Notes: generated by a model from the sequence alone, not told the origin. DNA of 64,000 nt from Patiria pectinifera (GCA_029964075.1 CM057146.1:6591501-6655500), one strand, 5' to 3'. Positions 10,541 to 21,881 are shown, numbered from the stretch's first letter. Numbers and translations: made by a program.

Positions 10541-11299
10541 TTAGTGGCCTATTCATGATCACAGATTCCTCATCGTCCGTTGACCGTCGTATGAATGTGT
10601 ACGTGTTACGGGGCTGTTCCGGCGGGAAACATGCGTCCGGTACATGGATCTGTGGTTTGGAGGAACGTGCATCCGTCTTATGAATGTATGTCTTACGTAT
10701 GTGTTATGGCCTCGTACACGAACATCAATGTGTTCTGTATGTACCGCGCATGCAAGCACTGAGAAAAAGAAAGTCTGTTGACTGCACGTAAGATCTGCCG
10801 TACGTACTCCTGCTGGTATGTGTGTGTACGAATATAGACATATATTTTTGCGGCGGGGGTGTCGCTACTTGAAGTATCGGCACATACAGGAACTGGAGAT
10901 TCAGTTGTCAGTGTACGTGGGGGTGTACGTACGTGTGTGTACATCATGTACATGTACAAACAGTAGGGAATCGCCGGCGTTTGGCCGGCCGGCCACGGCC
11001 GTACTGCGCGCGTGTGATTGATTCGGCGAGATACTAAGACAACTGATCGGGCTGGCATGGCATCGAAATACATTGTCAATGTGTGGAAAAACACCTGGAA
11101 TCAAGGATTGTAGTGGTTTTAATAGGCTGATACTTAGTGATAGATGTTTTTGCAAAAAGGGCACGACGGCCAAGGTAATTATGGGGCAAGGCAAAACTGG
11201 CCGTGAAGACAGGGATTTTTTGTGGGGCACCTCGGCCAGTAAGAAGGCAACGACGGCACTGGCCGTCGTGGCCGTCGTTCAATTCAAGCCCTGATTACA
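10541..11299. other. R1 right part, then GC-rich unassigned sequence
   Basis: The first about 60 bases continue repeat R1 (TGGCCTATTCATG...ACAGATT.CTCATC, matching 40685-40740). The rest is richer in CpG and has short GGCCGGCCGGCC and GTACGT motifs. Several overlapping frames exist on both strands but none resembles a known protein. A first, non-coding exon of the caspase gene could lie here; I cannot show it. Confidence 0.4.
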
Positions 11300-12445
11300 T
11301 TTGCAAGGAAAGGTACCGTGGAATGAACCACGTTTATTTAAAATCGTGTTTGTTTGGCTCTGCAATATTTCTTTAACTGTCACATTTCACGAAGAAAATG
11401 ATGCAATTAAGTGGGTTTATTTTCTATACTTTCCTTAGCAGAAATTAGTTCCCTTGTACTTCACACATCGCAATTTGAATACCGCTTATGCCCTTTTTGA
11501 TCAGATTTGGATTTTCCTGAGAAAAGGTTTAGATTTGTGCTCACTAAAATCTTTTATCAAATTTCCTTGTGAATTATTTGACCGATTGCAGTGTCAGCTA
11601 TTCAGTTTGTGCACAATCTGTGTCCTTCCGGGAAGGAATCAGTAGTGTTGGCCAGTTTCCCCAACACTGTTCTAAAATGTTTTTAAATTGTAGAGTTACC
11701 TTTTGGCAGAGCTGATTGTGGCTTTCCCCAATCCATTTTGTGATTTTAACCAAATAACCCTCATCATCCCATTAATTGAATATAAATGCTTTGTTGGTAT
11801 AGATGTTTCCAGACCAGACAAGTGCAGCCAGCATACCTCTATAAGATAACCCTCAGGACTCCGAGCAGTTAGCTGAACTAACCTACTTCAACTTTACCCT
11901 CTGATCTGCCAAGCACCGGAAACAAAACTTAATAAAATAAACGAACTCGATCCACTGTATCAGTTGCGATACTCAGTCTCCTCTGCTTACAGGGTTAAGA
12001 CCAAAAAGTCCCTAATCTAGACTACCAAAACAGTTTTCAAAGGTTGAGGCGAAGGAAGGTTTCAACCAATAATAAAGAGAAAAAAGACTGATATTGTCCA
12101 AGAAGCTGGGTAGCCCACAATTGCAAGAATGCTTGGACCGGGTGCAGACTTAAAAGATGTCATATTGAATGACTTGGCGGAAAAACTCGGAAATAAATGG
12201 ACAACGTTGGTAATCCATCTAGAGATCGATTATTCCAAAGTTGGAAACTATGAATCTAACTATCGTACGCAAGAACGCCAGGCTTTTGAGATGCTGAAAG
12301 ACTGGCGCAATGGGTACGTTCAACCGAGTTACCCTGGCAGTAGCGGTGCCGCGGATGTTCTTTGTGCTGCCCTAAAAAATACTGGAAGGAATGATCTGGT
12401 TAAGCGTGTGATGGGTAAGTGTAATCTTGAACCCAATACCAGGGG
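11300..12445 (+). repeat. Segmental duplication D, copy 1 (caspase side)
   Basis: From CAAGGAAAGG, CCGTGGAA through the death-domain exon to GTAAGTGTAATCTTGAACCC, this stretch aligns with 49080-50215 in the same order. The left edge falls inside what is the 5'-UTR intron of the NLR gene (49060-49553). The acceptor aligns too: TATAG before 11803, ATACAG before 49554. The right edge is a MITE insertion at 12440. The promoter itself is not part of the match, so the two genes probably have different first exons. Confidence 0.85.
12129..12414 (+). CDS. Death-domain caspase, coding exon 1 (death domain)
   Basis: First coding exon of a seven-exon gene (12129-24607, 416 residues by my joining). It encodes a death domain at about residues 8-95: ILNDLAEKLGNKW, then EMLKDWRN and the AADVLCAALKNTGRNDL final helix. 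Death domains pair with other death domains to bring initiator caspases together in the cytosol. The exon ends at GTAAGT in phase 1, and the next exon (18888) begins in the matching phase, restoring an Asp codon. The homologous NLR exon starts 19 codons earlier; that position here is ATA and is followed by an in-frame TAG, so this ATG is chosen. Intron 1 is about 6.5 kb and full of transposons. That exons 1 and 2 join is supported by phase and conserved donor, not by a transcript. Confidence 0.75.
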
Positions 12446-12805
12446 CGGATCCGGGAATTATTGCCGGAGGGGGGGGGGGTTCATCAGCAAAAACATCTGG
12501 ACAGATTTTGTTTTCTCCGGACACTTGGCCTCCAAAAATCAATGGGGGCTGGTACCATACTTTCAATGGGTTGGCGCTATTTAAATCCGACAATTTGTAA
12601 CATAGACATATTTGTAACATTATATTACAGAATAGTGTACAAATACCCCCTAACCAAGCTGGCTCTGTCCGTAGTTTGATGAACAGGCGCACATTATTAC
12701 CAGTATCCATTTTTTGGGGTGTTGGACCGGGGGGGGGGGGTTCGCATTATTTGTAATGAATTTCTATGAAAACAAAATAGTTAGCAGCGGGGGGGGGGGC
12801 ATGAA
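12440..12805 (+). mobile_element. MITE, GGGGCGGATCC family, 3'-truncated
   Basis: Begins CAGGGGCGGATCCGGG and follows 42678-43037 internally (TTCTCCGGACACTTGGCCTCC, GGGGGCTGGTACCA, TTGTAACA, GAACAGGCG, G-tracts) but lacks the right terminus. It sits 25 bases downstream of the splice donor of caspase exon 1. Confidence 0.75.
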
Positions 12806-12907
12806 AGACATACTTTTCCTTAAAAAAAGTGAATGATTGGGTTGGTTGTTTCTTTGTTCAGAACTTTCATAATTATGTTATTTAAGTAAAATATGTAAGT
12901 CGAATAC

Positions 12908-15900
12908 GGGTTATTCCATGTCAGACCAACGCACTTTTTTTTACCTCATGTCTTCCGATTTTGATACAAATTGCTGTGCTTGTAGGTCCTCACTAGCAAA
13001 GAATGCAAACCAATTTTTAGCACAATCCGACCCACTATGTGGTCAGGGCAGAAACCTCAAAAACGGACATTTTTAGAGTAAAATACCACCCTTTTGGTAT
13101 AAATATGTCAAACCATGTCAATTTTCATCGAATATATGCAAATTTGGTATCAAATAATAAGAATTGCATGCTCAAATCAACTTTTTGTCAAAATTAAATT
13201 CTGAGAAAAGTGGGTCTCCTTTAATATGTTATCGTGACCTTTGACCCAATTTATGTAATAATGTATTCCAAAAATCAACGAAATTAAAATGACTTGATAG
13301 AGCATGTCTTCCTCTATCAGAATCCACTGAAAATCACTTGGGGTCTTCAAAATTTAGAACTTTATGACTATTTTTGTACAGTTGGTAGGTTACAAATTAG
13401 TCAATTTGTAACCAGGTCGGGTTTCAGTACTTACTTTTACCCGACTGGTTCCTTACTCCAGCATTCATTTCATAACTTCTTAACTTCGTGTTTGTGTCAT
13501 TTTACATGTGAGCAGCCATTGCGATTATGCTTTTTGCCTAGCGCCCTCTCGCGGCCAACTAAACTTTTTTTTACAGCGCGCGCCGCCTAGAATTTTGCTC
13601 AACTATGCGATGGGCGTAGCGAGCATGCGAGTTTTGCATTCCACGCGCTTTGTTCAAATTAGATAGATGGCATTCCGGGCGTTTCGGTATAGTTTTCTTG
13701 TAGGGCTAGGTCCAAAATATTGTTGATTCCGTTCCAACTCTGCTTTGGGTTGACATCTATCTGCCTGGTTCTGCTACTGCTTTGCGACCAGCATTTACAG
13801 CGAGCATTGCACACTCCACTTTTTCTGCAAGTTTTGGGTGCGGCTCCCCGATAGCAGCAAAATAATTATATATCTGGCGTTGCCGGCATTGCATTTTGCA
13901 ATATTTTTGCTGCTTCTACATCGATTTTAACATCGAGCACGGCGAAAACATGAACGTAGATCATCCCAAGTGGTGAGTAAATCCCATGTGTGTTATTTAA
14001 CTCTTTTATGCCTGAAACTGTTTGTGCCTGAATCTTTTTATGCAACAGTCATTTTTATGCAACATTCTGTTCACTGACTGATGTATTTATAAAAAAGGTC
14101 TTTTTGATTTACAAAGAAGGAAACCAGTTTTTCCCAAATTTCTTTGAATTAAATATCGTTAACGTATTTGGATCTGGAAGTTATTCCCATAATTCATTAG
14201 TCATTTATCGTTTATATACATTTCAGATACCATCCTTGGAGTGACAGTTCACCACCCTATCTTCCCTATTTGACTGTCGTTTTATATATACTTAACAAAG
14301 TTATGTTTTTATAGACCCAACAAAGTTCTGTTTTTATATACTCACCAAAGTTCCTAATATTCTTTTGTAAATACTGTACCTGATCTTTTGTATATATATT
14401 GTCTCTATTTGTACTATAAATAAAACATTTCATATTTTTGAGACAAACAGAAACTTCGCTCCACCCAAATCATTTTTTTAGTGGAACCACTCGGACATAA
14501 GGAGAGTGCCCCATTTTTAAACTAACTAATTCCACTCTCCCCGGTTACAAATTTATAGACTTTACGTTAGAAATCCACCAACACAACTTACTGTTCTGTT
14601 TCTAAAGCTACTTAAATTAATCTTGGTTTGGGAATTTCTCATGTTTAGGGCTGATGAGGTCTCACCAGACTCATAATATAAATTATCAGCAATGGCGCAA
14701 CCAGGTTTTTGCTTTTGTGTGTGTGTGGGAGGGGGGGGGGCTCATAATTTGTTTGGTTTCAAATTTCTGTAGAAGATTAAAAAAAAAATAATTACCCAAA
14801 AATCGAACAAACAAATTGGCAACCTTGGAGGGGGTGGGTGGGTTCCAGTCCCTCGTGTCCCCCCCCCCCTTGCCATTGATAATTAGTTATCCAATGAGTG
14901 CGCTTTGAATTTAGGCCACCCCCCCCCCCTTCTCCACCCAGGGGTGCCACTAATAATTAGTTGTCCCACAAGCGCGCTTGGAATATGAAACAATGCAATG
15001 CTGCTATGACCCATGCACCCGATGCACTAAATTATTCCGTGTTCCACGAGCGCAAGTGGGCTAATAAATTTATCTTCAAGCAAACTTGACGTTGAATGCT
15101 TGAGAGTCGATTGTCATCAGCAGTTACTGTTTAGGGTTTGCAACAGCTCTATGCCATACCCAGACCCAGTACAACAGACACACATCCAGGTGAAATTTGT
15201 CTTGAAGGAAAAAATTGCAAAGTTTGTGAGACTCATTAAATTTCAAGAAGCGCAGTGATGAATGAGTAAGATAACTTTGATTGCGATATTGATTAGCCCA
15301 TCTATAGAAACAACAATGTGATTTGATATAATAGTGCACAGCATTGCACCCCAGATATTGAATGTATATGTACATGTATGCATTGTGTTCTTTTTATTTG
15401 CTGCTGAACGGTCCGATACACCATGCACCTACATCCCTCACCATGTACAATGTACGCATGAAGATAAATTCGTTATGGCTCGTGGAACACGGAGAAGTGC
15501 GTCTAATTATCTGTGGCACCGGGGTTTTTTCAATCTTGTACAGAAATTTGACAACAAAAAGCTATGAGCCCCCCCCCCCTTTCAAAAAAGCCAAATTGTA
15601 GGTGCGCCACTGCTGATAATTTATATTATGAGTCTGGCTTTACCTCATCAGCCCTAAACATGAGAAATTCCCAAACCAAGATTAATCTACGTAGCTTTAG
15701 AAACAGAATACATGTAGTAAGTTGTGTGGGTGGATTTCTAATAAGACATTATCACATAAATTGGGTCAAAGGTCACGATAACATATTAGAGGTTACGCGC
15801 CCCCCTTTTCACAAAATTTAATTTTGACAAAAGAGTTGATTTGAGCGTGCAATTCTTATTATTTTAATTCCAAATTCGCATATATTCGATGAAAATTGAC

Positions 15901-16110
15901 GTGGTTTTGACATATTTCTACCAAAAAGGTGGTATTTTACTCTAAAAATGTCCGTTTTTTGGTGGTTTCTGCCCTGACCACATGGAAGATCAGATCGGGC
16001 TAAAAATTGGTGTGCATTCATGGCTCATCAGGACCTACAAGCACAGCAATTTTTATCAAAATCGGAAAACATCAGGTAAAAAAGTGCGTTGGTCTGACCT
16101 GGAATGACCC
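12908..16110. mobile_element. Long-inverted-repeat DNA transposon, 3.2 kb, in caspase intron 1
   Basis: Left end GGGTTATTCCATGTCAGACC and right end GGTCTGACCTGGAATGACCC are inverted copies, flanked by direct ATAC at 12904-12907 and 16111-16114. The inverted match continues for about 360 bases (12908-13265 against 16110-15750) and resumes at about 14560-14700 against 15740-15605. The left arm thus carries about 1.3 kb of extra sequence (13265-14555), which itself has AATTTGTAACC-type inverted ends. The centre (14700-15605) holds poly-G MITE debris. No transposase is recognisable, so it is non-autonomous. A 4-bp duplication occurs in several superfamilies (for example Sola, Ginger, Chapaev); I cannot choose. 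Confidence 0.75.
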
Positions 16111-16184
16111 ATACCCAAAATTTACTCTTCAAAAATAACAACTAGAGGTTGTGGGAACAACCGCCCGGTGTTTGGCTATCGATT

Positions 16185-17600
16185 ATCGCAAACTTCGCCA
16201 CACACATCACCTCAAAATGCATGTTTATATGTATGTTCGACTTTGTCACATGCCGCTAGAGGGCGCGCTAACATTTTATGACGTCACCTGTAGTAATTTT
16301 GTAAAGTACAGCCAATAGGCAGAGACTCATATCGTTCAACACAAGTTAACATCCGTTGCTAATTTCAAATTATAGGCCTAAGGCATTTCCAATTTCGCCC
16401 GGAAGGAAGGGTCACGTAATTTTGCACCCAATACCCAAAACAAGACCCTGCAATATTGTACAATTGCCATAAAACACAAAGGATATCTCTATAACAGTTG
16501 ATTTCATACTGATTTTCAAAGATTAGATGTAGACATTTTTATTTGCTTGTAATATGATACTTGATGACGTAATTGTGACGTCATTAGCAGAAAGCTCGAG
16601 AGCTTGATTATTATTATCTCTCACGTTTGATTTTTTAGCAATTGTTTAAGGTTTAAAGGTCTTTTCATTGTAACTTCCGGTCTGATGACGTCATAATTCT
16701 ATTTTGCGCACAGGTCTTGTCTGCATTAAGGTCGTCATATATTAATTTTGACGTGATTACCGCAAATTTCGCCACACACATCAACTGAAAATGCGTTTTT
16801 GATTTTTTTTTTTTTAACCTGCCGCTATATAGAGAACGTTCGAATATCTCTACTTATATTGGACAAATTCGCAAATTTCTCGACAAACCTACCACAGAAA
16901 AGCTAGTTCACGCTTTCATCACATGCCGCCTTGATTTCTGCAACAGCCTTCTTCTTGGCCTACCTGACTCAACAATCTCCAAGTTACAGCGAGTTCAGAA
17001 CTCGGCAGCCAGATTGGTCACCCAAACCAAAAGTAGTGATCATATTTCACCAATCTTCCGCGACCCACACTGGCTTCCGGTTAGGCAACGGATTGTGTAC
17101 AAAGTACTTCTGATTACGTATAACTGCATCCACGGCCATGCGCCAACATATCTACAGGATCTGATTAACAAATATGAACCTCAACGAAAACTCCGCTCCC
17201 ACTCACGATCCCTACTCACCTGTTCATCGTCATCTACAAGGACATACGGCCAGCGCGCTTTTTCTACATCGTCGCCCACTCTTTGGAACAAACTCCCCCA
17301 AAGCATCAAAGACGCACAAAGTCTGGATCAATTCAAATGCCTCCTCAAAACCCATTTGTTCAATTCTGATTAATTTTTGTCCGATTTTTAATTTTTACAG
17401 CGCATTGGGACTCCGTGTGTAATGCGCTTAATAAGAACGGTTTTATTATTATTATTATTATTGTTATTATTATTATTATTATATTATGTCTACCTAGCCA
17501 GAGACTAACATCGCTGAAAGCAAGTTCATATCTTTTTCCACTTTCAAATTATTAGGTACTTCCGGTTTCGACCGGAAAAAGGGTCACGTCATTTGACGCA
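16185..17600 (+). repeat. Tandem duplication in intron 1, split by a LINE
   Basis: Unit A (about 16185-16430: CGCAAACTTCGCCACACACATC, TGCCGCTA, ACTTTCAAAT-like, CGGAAGG, GGGTCACGT) recurs as unit B in two pieces, 16755-16840 and 17485-17600. The LINE fragment 16853-17480 lies between the pieces, so the duplication came first. Four perfect TGACGTCA palindromes lie in and beside these units. Confidence 0.7.
16853..17373 (+). pseudogene. CR1/L2-like LINE, C-terminal pol fragment
   Basis: One frame runs from YIGQIRKFLDKPTTEKLVHAF through RLDFCNSLLLGLP, RVQNSAARLVT, HWLPVRQRIVYKVLLITY, GHAPTYLQDLI, RAFSTSSPTLWNKLP to KTHLFNSD and stop. These blocks typify the region after the reverse transcriptase in CR1/L2-type elements. 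It is followed by a GCGC-containing 3' end and an ATT microsatellite (17440-17480), the usual tail. The 5' part is absent. No frameshift in the piece kept, so the insertion is not very old. Confidence 0.85.
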
Positions 17601-18060
17601 CCAGATAAAATGAATATCATGTGTTATCATATCGATTTCCGCAAAATTCAAGTTCCGGCTTCTCAAGGTTGATTATATTTTTTATATTTAATTTCAAGGT
17701 TGAATTTACTAATCTTTCAAGTGACGTCACGTGACCCATGATGATGTCATCATGACGTAATTACAAAAAGCACATCTTCAGTGGGTTGTTCATTCATGTA
17801 TTGATAATTGAAGTTCATATATTATGTTTTCATTTTGACAAACAGTTCTGGAGAAGAATTTGCTGAGAAGAAAACAAAGAATGGGACTTTCTTAATTAAT
17901 ACAAAAGCAATAGGTGTTGGGCTCATAGCCAAACACCTAATTAAATATGTACCAAAATATGGTAAGAATTATATTAGACGGCAGCTGATTTATGTAAATT
18001 ATAGGCACCTCTTCCAAAAAATATTTCACATGTCACATATTCTAGCAGTGTGGCACGGGT
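17601..18060. other. Intron 1, unassigned; spurious exon-like stretch
   Basis: A stretch at 17846-17961 has AG before it and GTAAGA after it, but its phase does not fit the neighbouring caspase exons and I recognise no domain. Otherwise plain intron. Confidence 0.4.
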
Positions 18061-18745
18061 TCTTATCCTAGGGCCGTGGAGGAGTGGGGGTTGCATGATA
18101 CAGTGGGGGTACCATGCTGAAAGGTTTACATGTTTTTTTTCACCGGACACCCGGCCTCTGTAAAATTAAAAAGTGTTTTAAATCGTTACATTCACTGTGT
18201 GGACTTCCGAACAAAAGATGTCCACACATACCGGGTATCAGATACATTGTGTGGACTTGCGCACCTCAACACAAGGTTCCCCCCCCCCCCCCTTTCTGGA
18301 AAACAGGCTTAAAGGCATTTTGGGTTAGGTTTATGAAAATGAAGAGAAACACTAAAGGGAATCCTAGAAAACAATTCGGGTTGAAAGAGTTTTCACAGTA
18401 TGAGTTAAATGAGATTTTCACAGGTTTTTCTTAACTACACGAAAACCAAGGAATGTCCCCGATAGGTGTATGTAACGTAAACATGTGTGTGTTTTGGGGG
18501 GGGGGGGGTGGCGGGGGGGTTGGCCATCTTTACATGGGTGCGCTGTTAAAAAGCGCCAAAACATTATTTTCGTGAAAAATAAACACAAAATGAGAAAAAC
18601 ACTAACTTTATGTTAATCAAGTTCAGCATAGTTTACGTAAAGGATTGTGATTTCTTCCGGTTGCCAAATTTTCAGTTGGGGCGACTAGGAGGCGACGATT
18701 TTTTTGGGGGGGGGGGTGCGCCCTTACCCCGTAGCTACGCCGCTA
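18061..18745. repeat. Poly-G/C MITE remnants in intron 1
   Basis: Two degraded elements. The first (about 18061-18320) has CACCGGACACCCGGCCTCTG and C14, related to the GGGGCGGATCC family. The second ends at about 18745 in GTAGCTACGCCGC, with G12 and G11 tracts before it. Complete ends and target duplications are not visible. Confidence 0.5.
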
Positions 18746-18887
18746 ACTCCTTCTAAATATTCCTTCTAGTACTTCTCTGGGGCTATAAGAATCTATCTGC
18801 CAAGTTTGATACTTCGGACCAGTCGGTCACAATTCTACCCGTAAGCCACCTGACTAATATGCATGTCGATTTCTTCCCACATTGCAG

Positions 18888-19066
18888 ATGCTTTGAATGC
18901 TCCACACAATGCAGATGCTTTGAATGCTCCCCAAAATGCAGATGACGTAGATGCTTCCCAGAATGCAGATGGATTGCCTGAAGTGGTCCCCGACTGTGAA
19001 GGTTCCTACGCAGCTCACAAGATGAAGACAGCTCGCCCCACACGGGATATGCAGGATCCAGAAAAT
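18888..19066 (+). CDS. Death-domain caspase, exon 2 (linker)
   Basis: TTGCAG precedes and GTAATA follows. The exon supplies the hinge between death domain and protease, about residues 96-155. It begins with three nine-residue repeats of the form DALNAPHNA / DALNAPQNA / DDVDASQNA, encoded by a 27-base tandem repeat, and continues into an acidic then basic stretch ending QDPEN. Several Asp residues could be cleavage points between prodomain and p20, which is where caspases are usually cut; which one is used cannot be read here. It enters in phase 1 and leaves in phase 0. The donor is weak for positions +3 to +6. Confidence 0.8.
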
Positions 19067-19206
19067 GTAATAGAAGCATAGACTTATGTTACTTCGAAAT
19101 TATACTTTTTTGTAGATGTTATAAAATGCCATTTTGCTTCTTTTTTTTTACCCCACATGACATTGTATGGATTATCTTTTTTGTCTTTTTCCCCCACAAT
19201 TTACAG

Positions 19207-19374
19207 ACTTATCAGCTAAAGTCGAAGTGCAAAGGACTTGCGTTCATTCTAAACAACAGCGATTTCAACCAGTGCCAGCGGCGGGAAGGCTCACAGATCG
19301 ATACGGCAAACATGAAACATCTCTTTAAAGAACTTGGATATGCAACAATTCTCTACGAGAATCTTGAAGGAGAG
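19207..19374 (+). CDS. Death-domain caspase, exon 3 (start of p20)
   Basis: TTTACAG precedes and GTAAAC follows; 56 codons, phase 0 to 0. It encodes the first strands of the caspase fold: YQLKSKCKGLAFILNNSDF, then the Arg of RREGSQIDTANM, at the position of the p20 Arg that helps form the S1 pocket for Asp, then LFKELGYATILYENL. All match family expectation. It is followed by a 2.3-kb intron with the 10-bp-duplication MITE at 19605-20077. Confidence 0.92.
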
Positions 19375-19604
19375 GTAAACAAAAATGGAATAAGCAAACA
19401 GAGCTAGAGGGGCGCTCTCTAACAAAACAAAAAGGAAGAGGCAACCTATATAGAGCGTGCACACATAAAATGCCGATTTTTCTCCTGTACCCAGAAATAT
19501 TCCATATTTTCCGTGTACTATGTCATGTACACCTATCCAGTTCGTAAGTGTGACGTCATTTCAACTTAAACTGCGCCCTCTGCACACGGAGTAGCATTGG
19601 AACC

Positions 19605-20077
19605 TAGACTGGTTCCCGGTCCTTCTATGGTCCTTCGGAATTCGAATATAGGGACAGGTAGCTGGAAGTGAATCCTGAATACATTAGGAGCGTTTCCTCC
19701 TAATGTGTGCAAATTATAGGTAGGACTGACCTAGGTCCGGTTCCCGCACCCTGAATACAAAAATCACAACAATAATGTTAGCTACCACTAATAATGAGCA
19801 AGTTATGTGGGGATGAGCTTCACTATGATTTTTGCAATATTTGAAGTGTCTGAGATAACAATCACTAAAGAGAGGCATTATTTTCAGTGTTTTTAAACCA
19901 ATGTAGTTGAAGGGCTTGAAATTTTCCTTCGTGGAGAGACTGGCGATTTCGCCTACTGGTTATGGCAAGAGTCGAATAATCATACTGCGCATGTGCAGAG
20001 GTGATCCAATCAATGGCCTTAAATTAAATGAGGACTAGCTACCGGTCCCCATAACTACGGGGGCGGGAACCAGTCTA
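19605..20077. mobile_element. MITE with 10-bp target duplication (Mutator-like), caspase intron 3
   Basis: Inverted ends TAGACTGGTTCCCG face each other, and CATTGGAACC is repeated directly at 19595-19604 and 20078-20087. A further ATTGGAACC follows at 20088. Length 473 bases, no ORF. A 9-11-bp duplication fits Mutator-like elements; the inverted ends are short for that group. Confidence 0.75.
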
Positions 20078-20689
20078 CATTGGAACCATTGGAACCAGTG
20101 TCATATGAAAATCAGACTACTGTGATAATCTAGCCTTGACCAAGGCTGTCAAGCTTGTTCCCTTAACGAGCAAGAGGCTGCTAGTGTACAGCTTATTAGG
20201 CTGATTTGTCCGGTACCCGTTGTACTGTACTTTTTATGGCACAGAGCCGCGCACATTGGCCTGAACAATCCCCGTGTTTTGCTTGCCTGCACATTATCCG
20301 CTCCGTTCACAAGTTCCTCCTCACTGCGTGTACCATACAAATCCCCTGGTGTACGTGCGTCACACACAAGGAACGGTGCGCGCGCGTCAACTTGCGAAAC
20401 GTATGTGCCCCGCCCATGGGACGTTGTTGCTAGGTAAAAGGGCGCACACACACACATATCCGTAAACAGTACGTACAGTAACCATTCACCAGTGCAGTAA
20501 ACCATTCCCCAAACGAGGCGAAAGACAGCGCATCCGCGGCTAATTCCTAATAATGTGTTTCTTTACATTATTGGCCGAATTTGGCCGAGTTTTCCTTCTG
20601 CGCATATTTAACATAATGTTCAACCAAAGCCCGTAAACGTTGACCCGCATTTGACAGCTTGCTGCACACATAACAAATTTGCACTATAG

Positions 20690-21060
20690 ACGTGTACAAA
20701 GTTGATTAAACTTTGATGCATAGACCAGTTTTCTAATAAATTCAAATTTATGCACGCATGCGCATAAATATATCGCGTTTTATTTTGCAGTTTAATAACT
20801 TTTTATATTTTTCGCAGTATTGCGGGAAAAAGCAATGCTTATTGATATATTTTTGCAAAAAACACAATAGTATTTCAAAACAACACGCGATAATATTGCT
20901 AATACGCTATTATATGTGAGGATTGAACAAATCTTTTCGCGTTACTTCATAATACTATTGCTCTATTTTCGCAAAATTACATTAATTCGCCGAACTATTG
21001 CGTTATTTCACAAAACTATTGCGTAATTTTTTTGTTTTCGCTTTTAAAACCTGGCACGAA
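20690..21060. repeat. AT-rich TTGCG/TTTCGCAAAA repeats in intron 3
   Basis: Irregular recurrences of ACTATTGCG, TTTCGCAAAA and ATATTTTTGCA in AT-rich DNA. Fixed period is not evident. Confidence 0.5.
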
Positions 21061-21655
21061 CTGGCTTCCGTATTTTATTAAATTGTATATATCCGAGAAT
21101 TGAAAACATTGCTTTAACTATCTTTACAGAACTAGACGTATTATTTCGCAGCTGTCCGTCACATCACAGCGCAGCGTGATTTTCTTGTGGTGCGGACCGG
21201 GCTTTTACATTCGTGAAGAAGGGAGCCCTGCTGATTTTTTCGGGTTTCATGCGCACGGGACGAAAGCATTTTTTTTGTTTTTATTTCGTACCCCCCACAA
21301 ATACTTAGACCTTATGCCCATTTATGCGCATGCGCCATGCTTGCATGAATTTGCATGAATCTTTATTCTTTTGGTCAGCCATTAAAGAGAGAAGACTGTT
21401 TACCATATAGCCCGTACTAATCATCAAAGTGGGCCTATACCGTTGCGTTAAGGCTGTCTTTCGCGGGTGTATGTGTATGACGAAATCACTGGTTTGAACA
21501 GCGCGATCGTCGAATTTATGGTGTCTTTTGGCGGCAAAATATGAACATTCACGTGTTTGTCCCCACAGTTTTTCGTCTGGGTATTAAACCAAGGAATTTC
21601 ATTCTTAGCAAAATATTCGTAATGATGTGTATTCTATCGTTGATTTCCTCTACAG

Positions 21656-21881
21656 GATATCACTAAGTATTTCAAGAAGTTCGCCTCCATGTTTAATCAG
21701 GAGGGCGAAAGTTACGACTCAGCCGTGATAGCATTGATGAGCCACGGCAATACGGGAGTCATTCTCGGCACTGATAACGTTCCAGTGAAACTGCGAGATT
21801 TGCAGCGGGAGCTGGAACCCCATAAGTGTCCGGGGCTGGATGGGAAACCCAAGATGTTCTTCGTGCAGGCGTGCAGGGGAA
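21656..21881 (+). CDS. Death-domain caspase, exon 4 (catalytic His and Cys)
   Basis: CTACAG precedes and GTGAGT follows; phase 0 to 1. It carries both catalytic residues of the cysteine protease: His in ALMSHGNTGVILGTD and Cys in KMFFVQACRG. QACRG is the pentapeptide of most active animal caspases (caspases 1, 2, 3 and 7 share it). Between them PVKLRDLQRELEPHKCPGL matches the helix that precedes the active-site strand. Nothing suggests inactivation, so the product should be a working Asp-specific protease rather than a decoy. Confidence 0.95.

Noticed and set aside
13949..14250. ATG followed by GTGAGT donor and a later TTTCAG acceptor, looking like a small first exon
   Set aside because: Joining the two gives an immediate stop codon, and the sequence is inside a transposon arm.
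17846..17961. Possible extra caspase exon (AG before, GTAAGA after, open frame)
   Set aside because: Its phase does not fit between the death-domain exon (phase 1 end) and exon 2 (phase 1 start); in the fitting phase it has a stop. No domain recognised.
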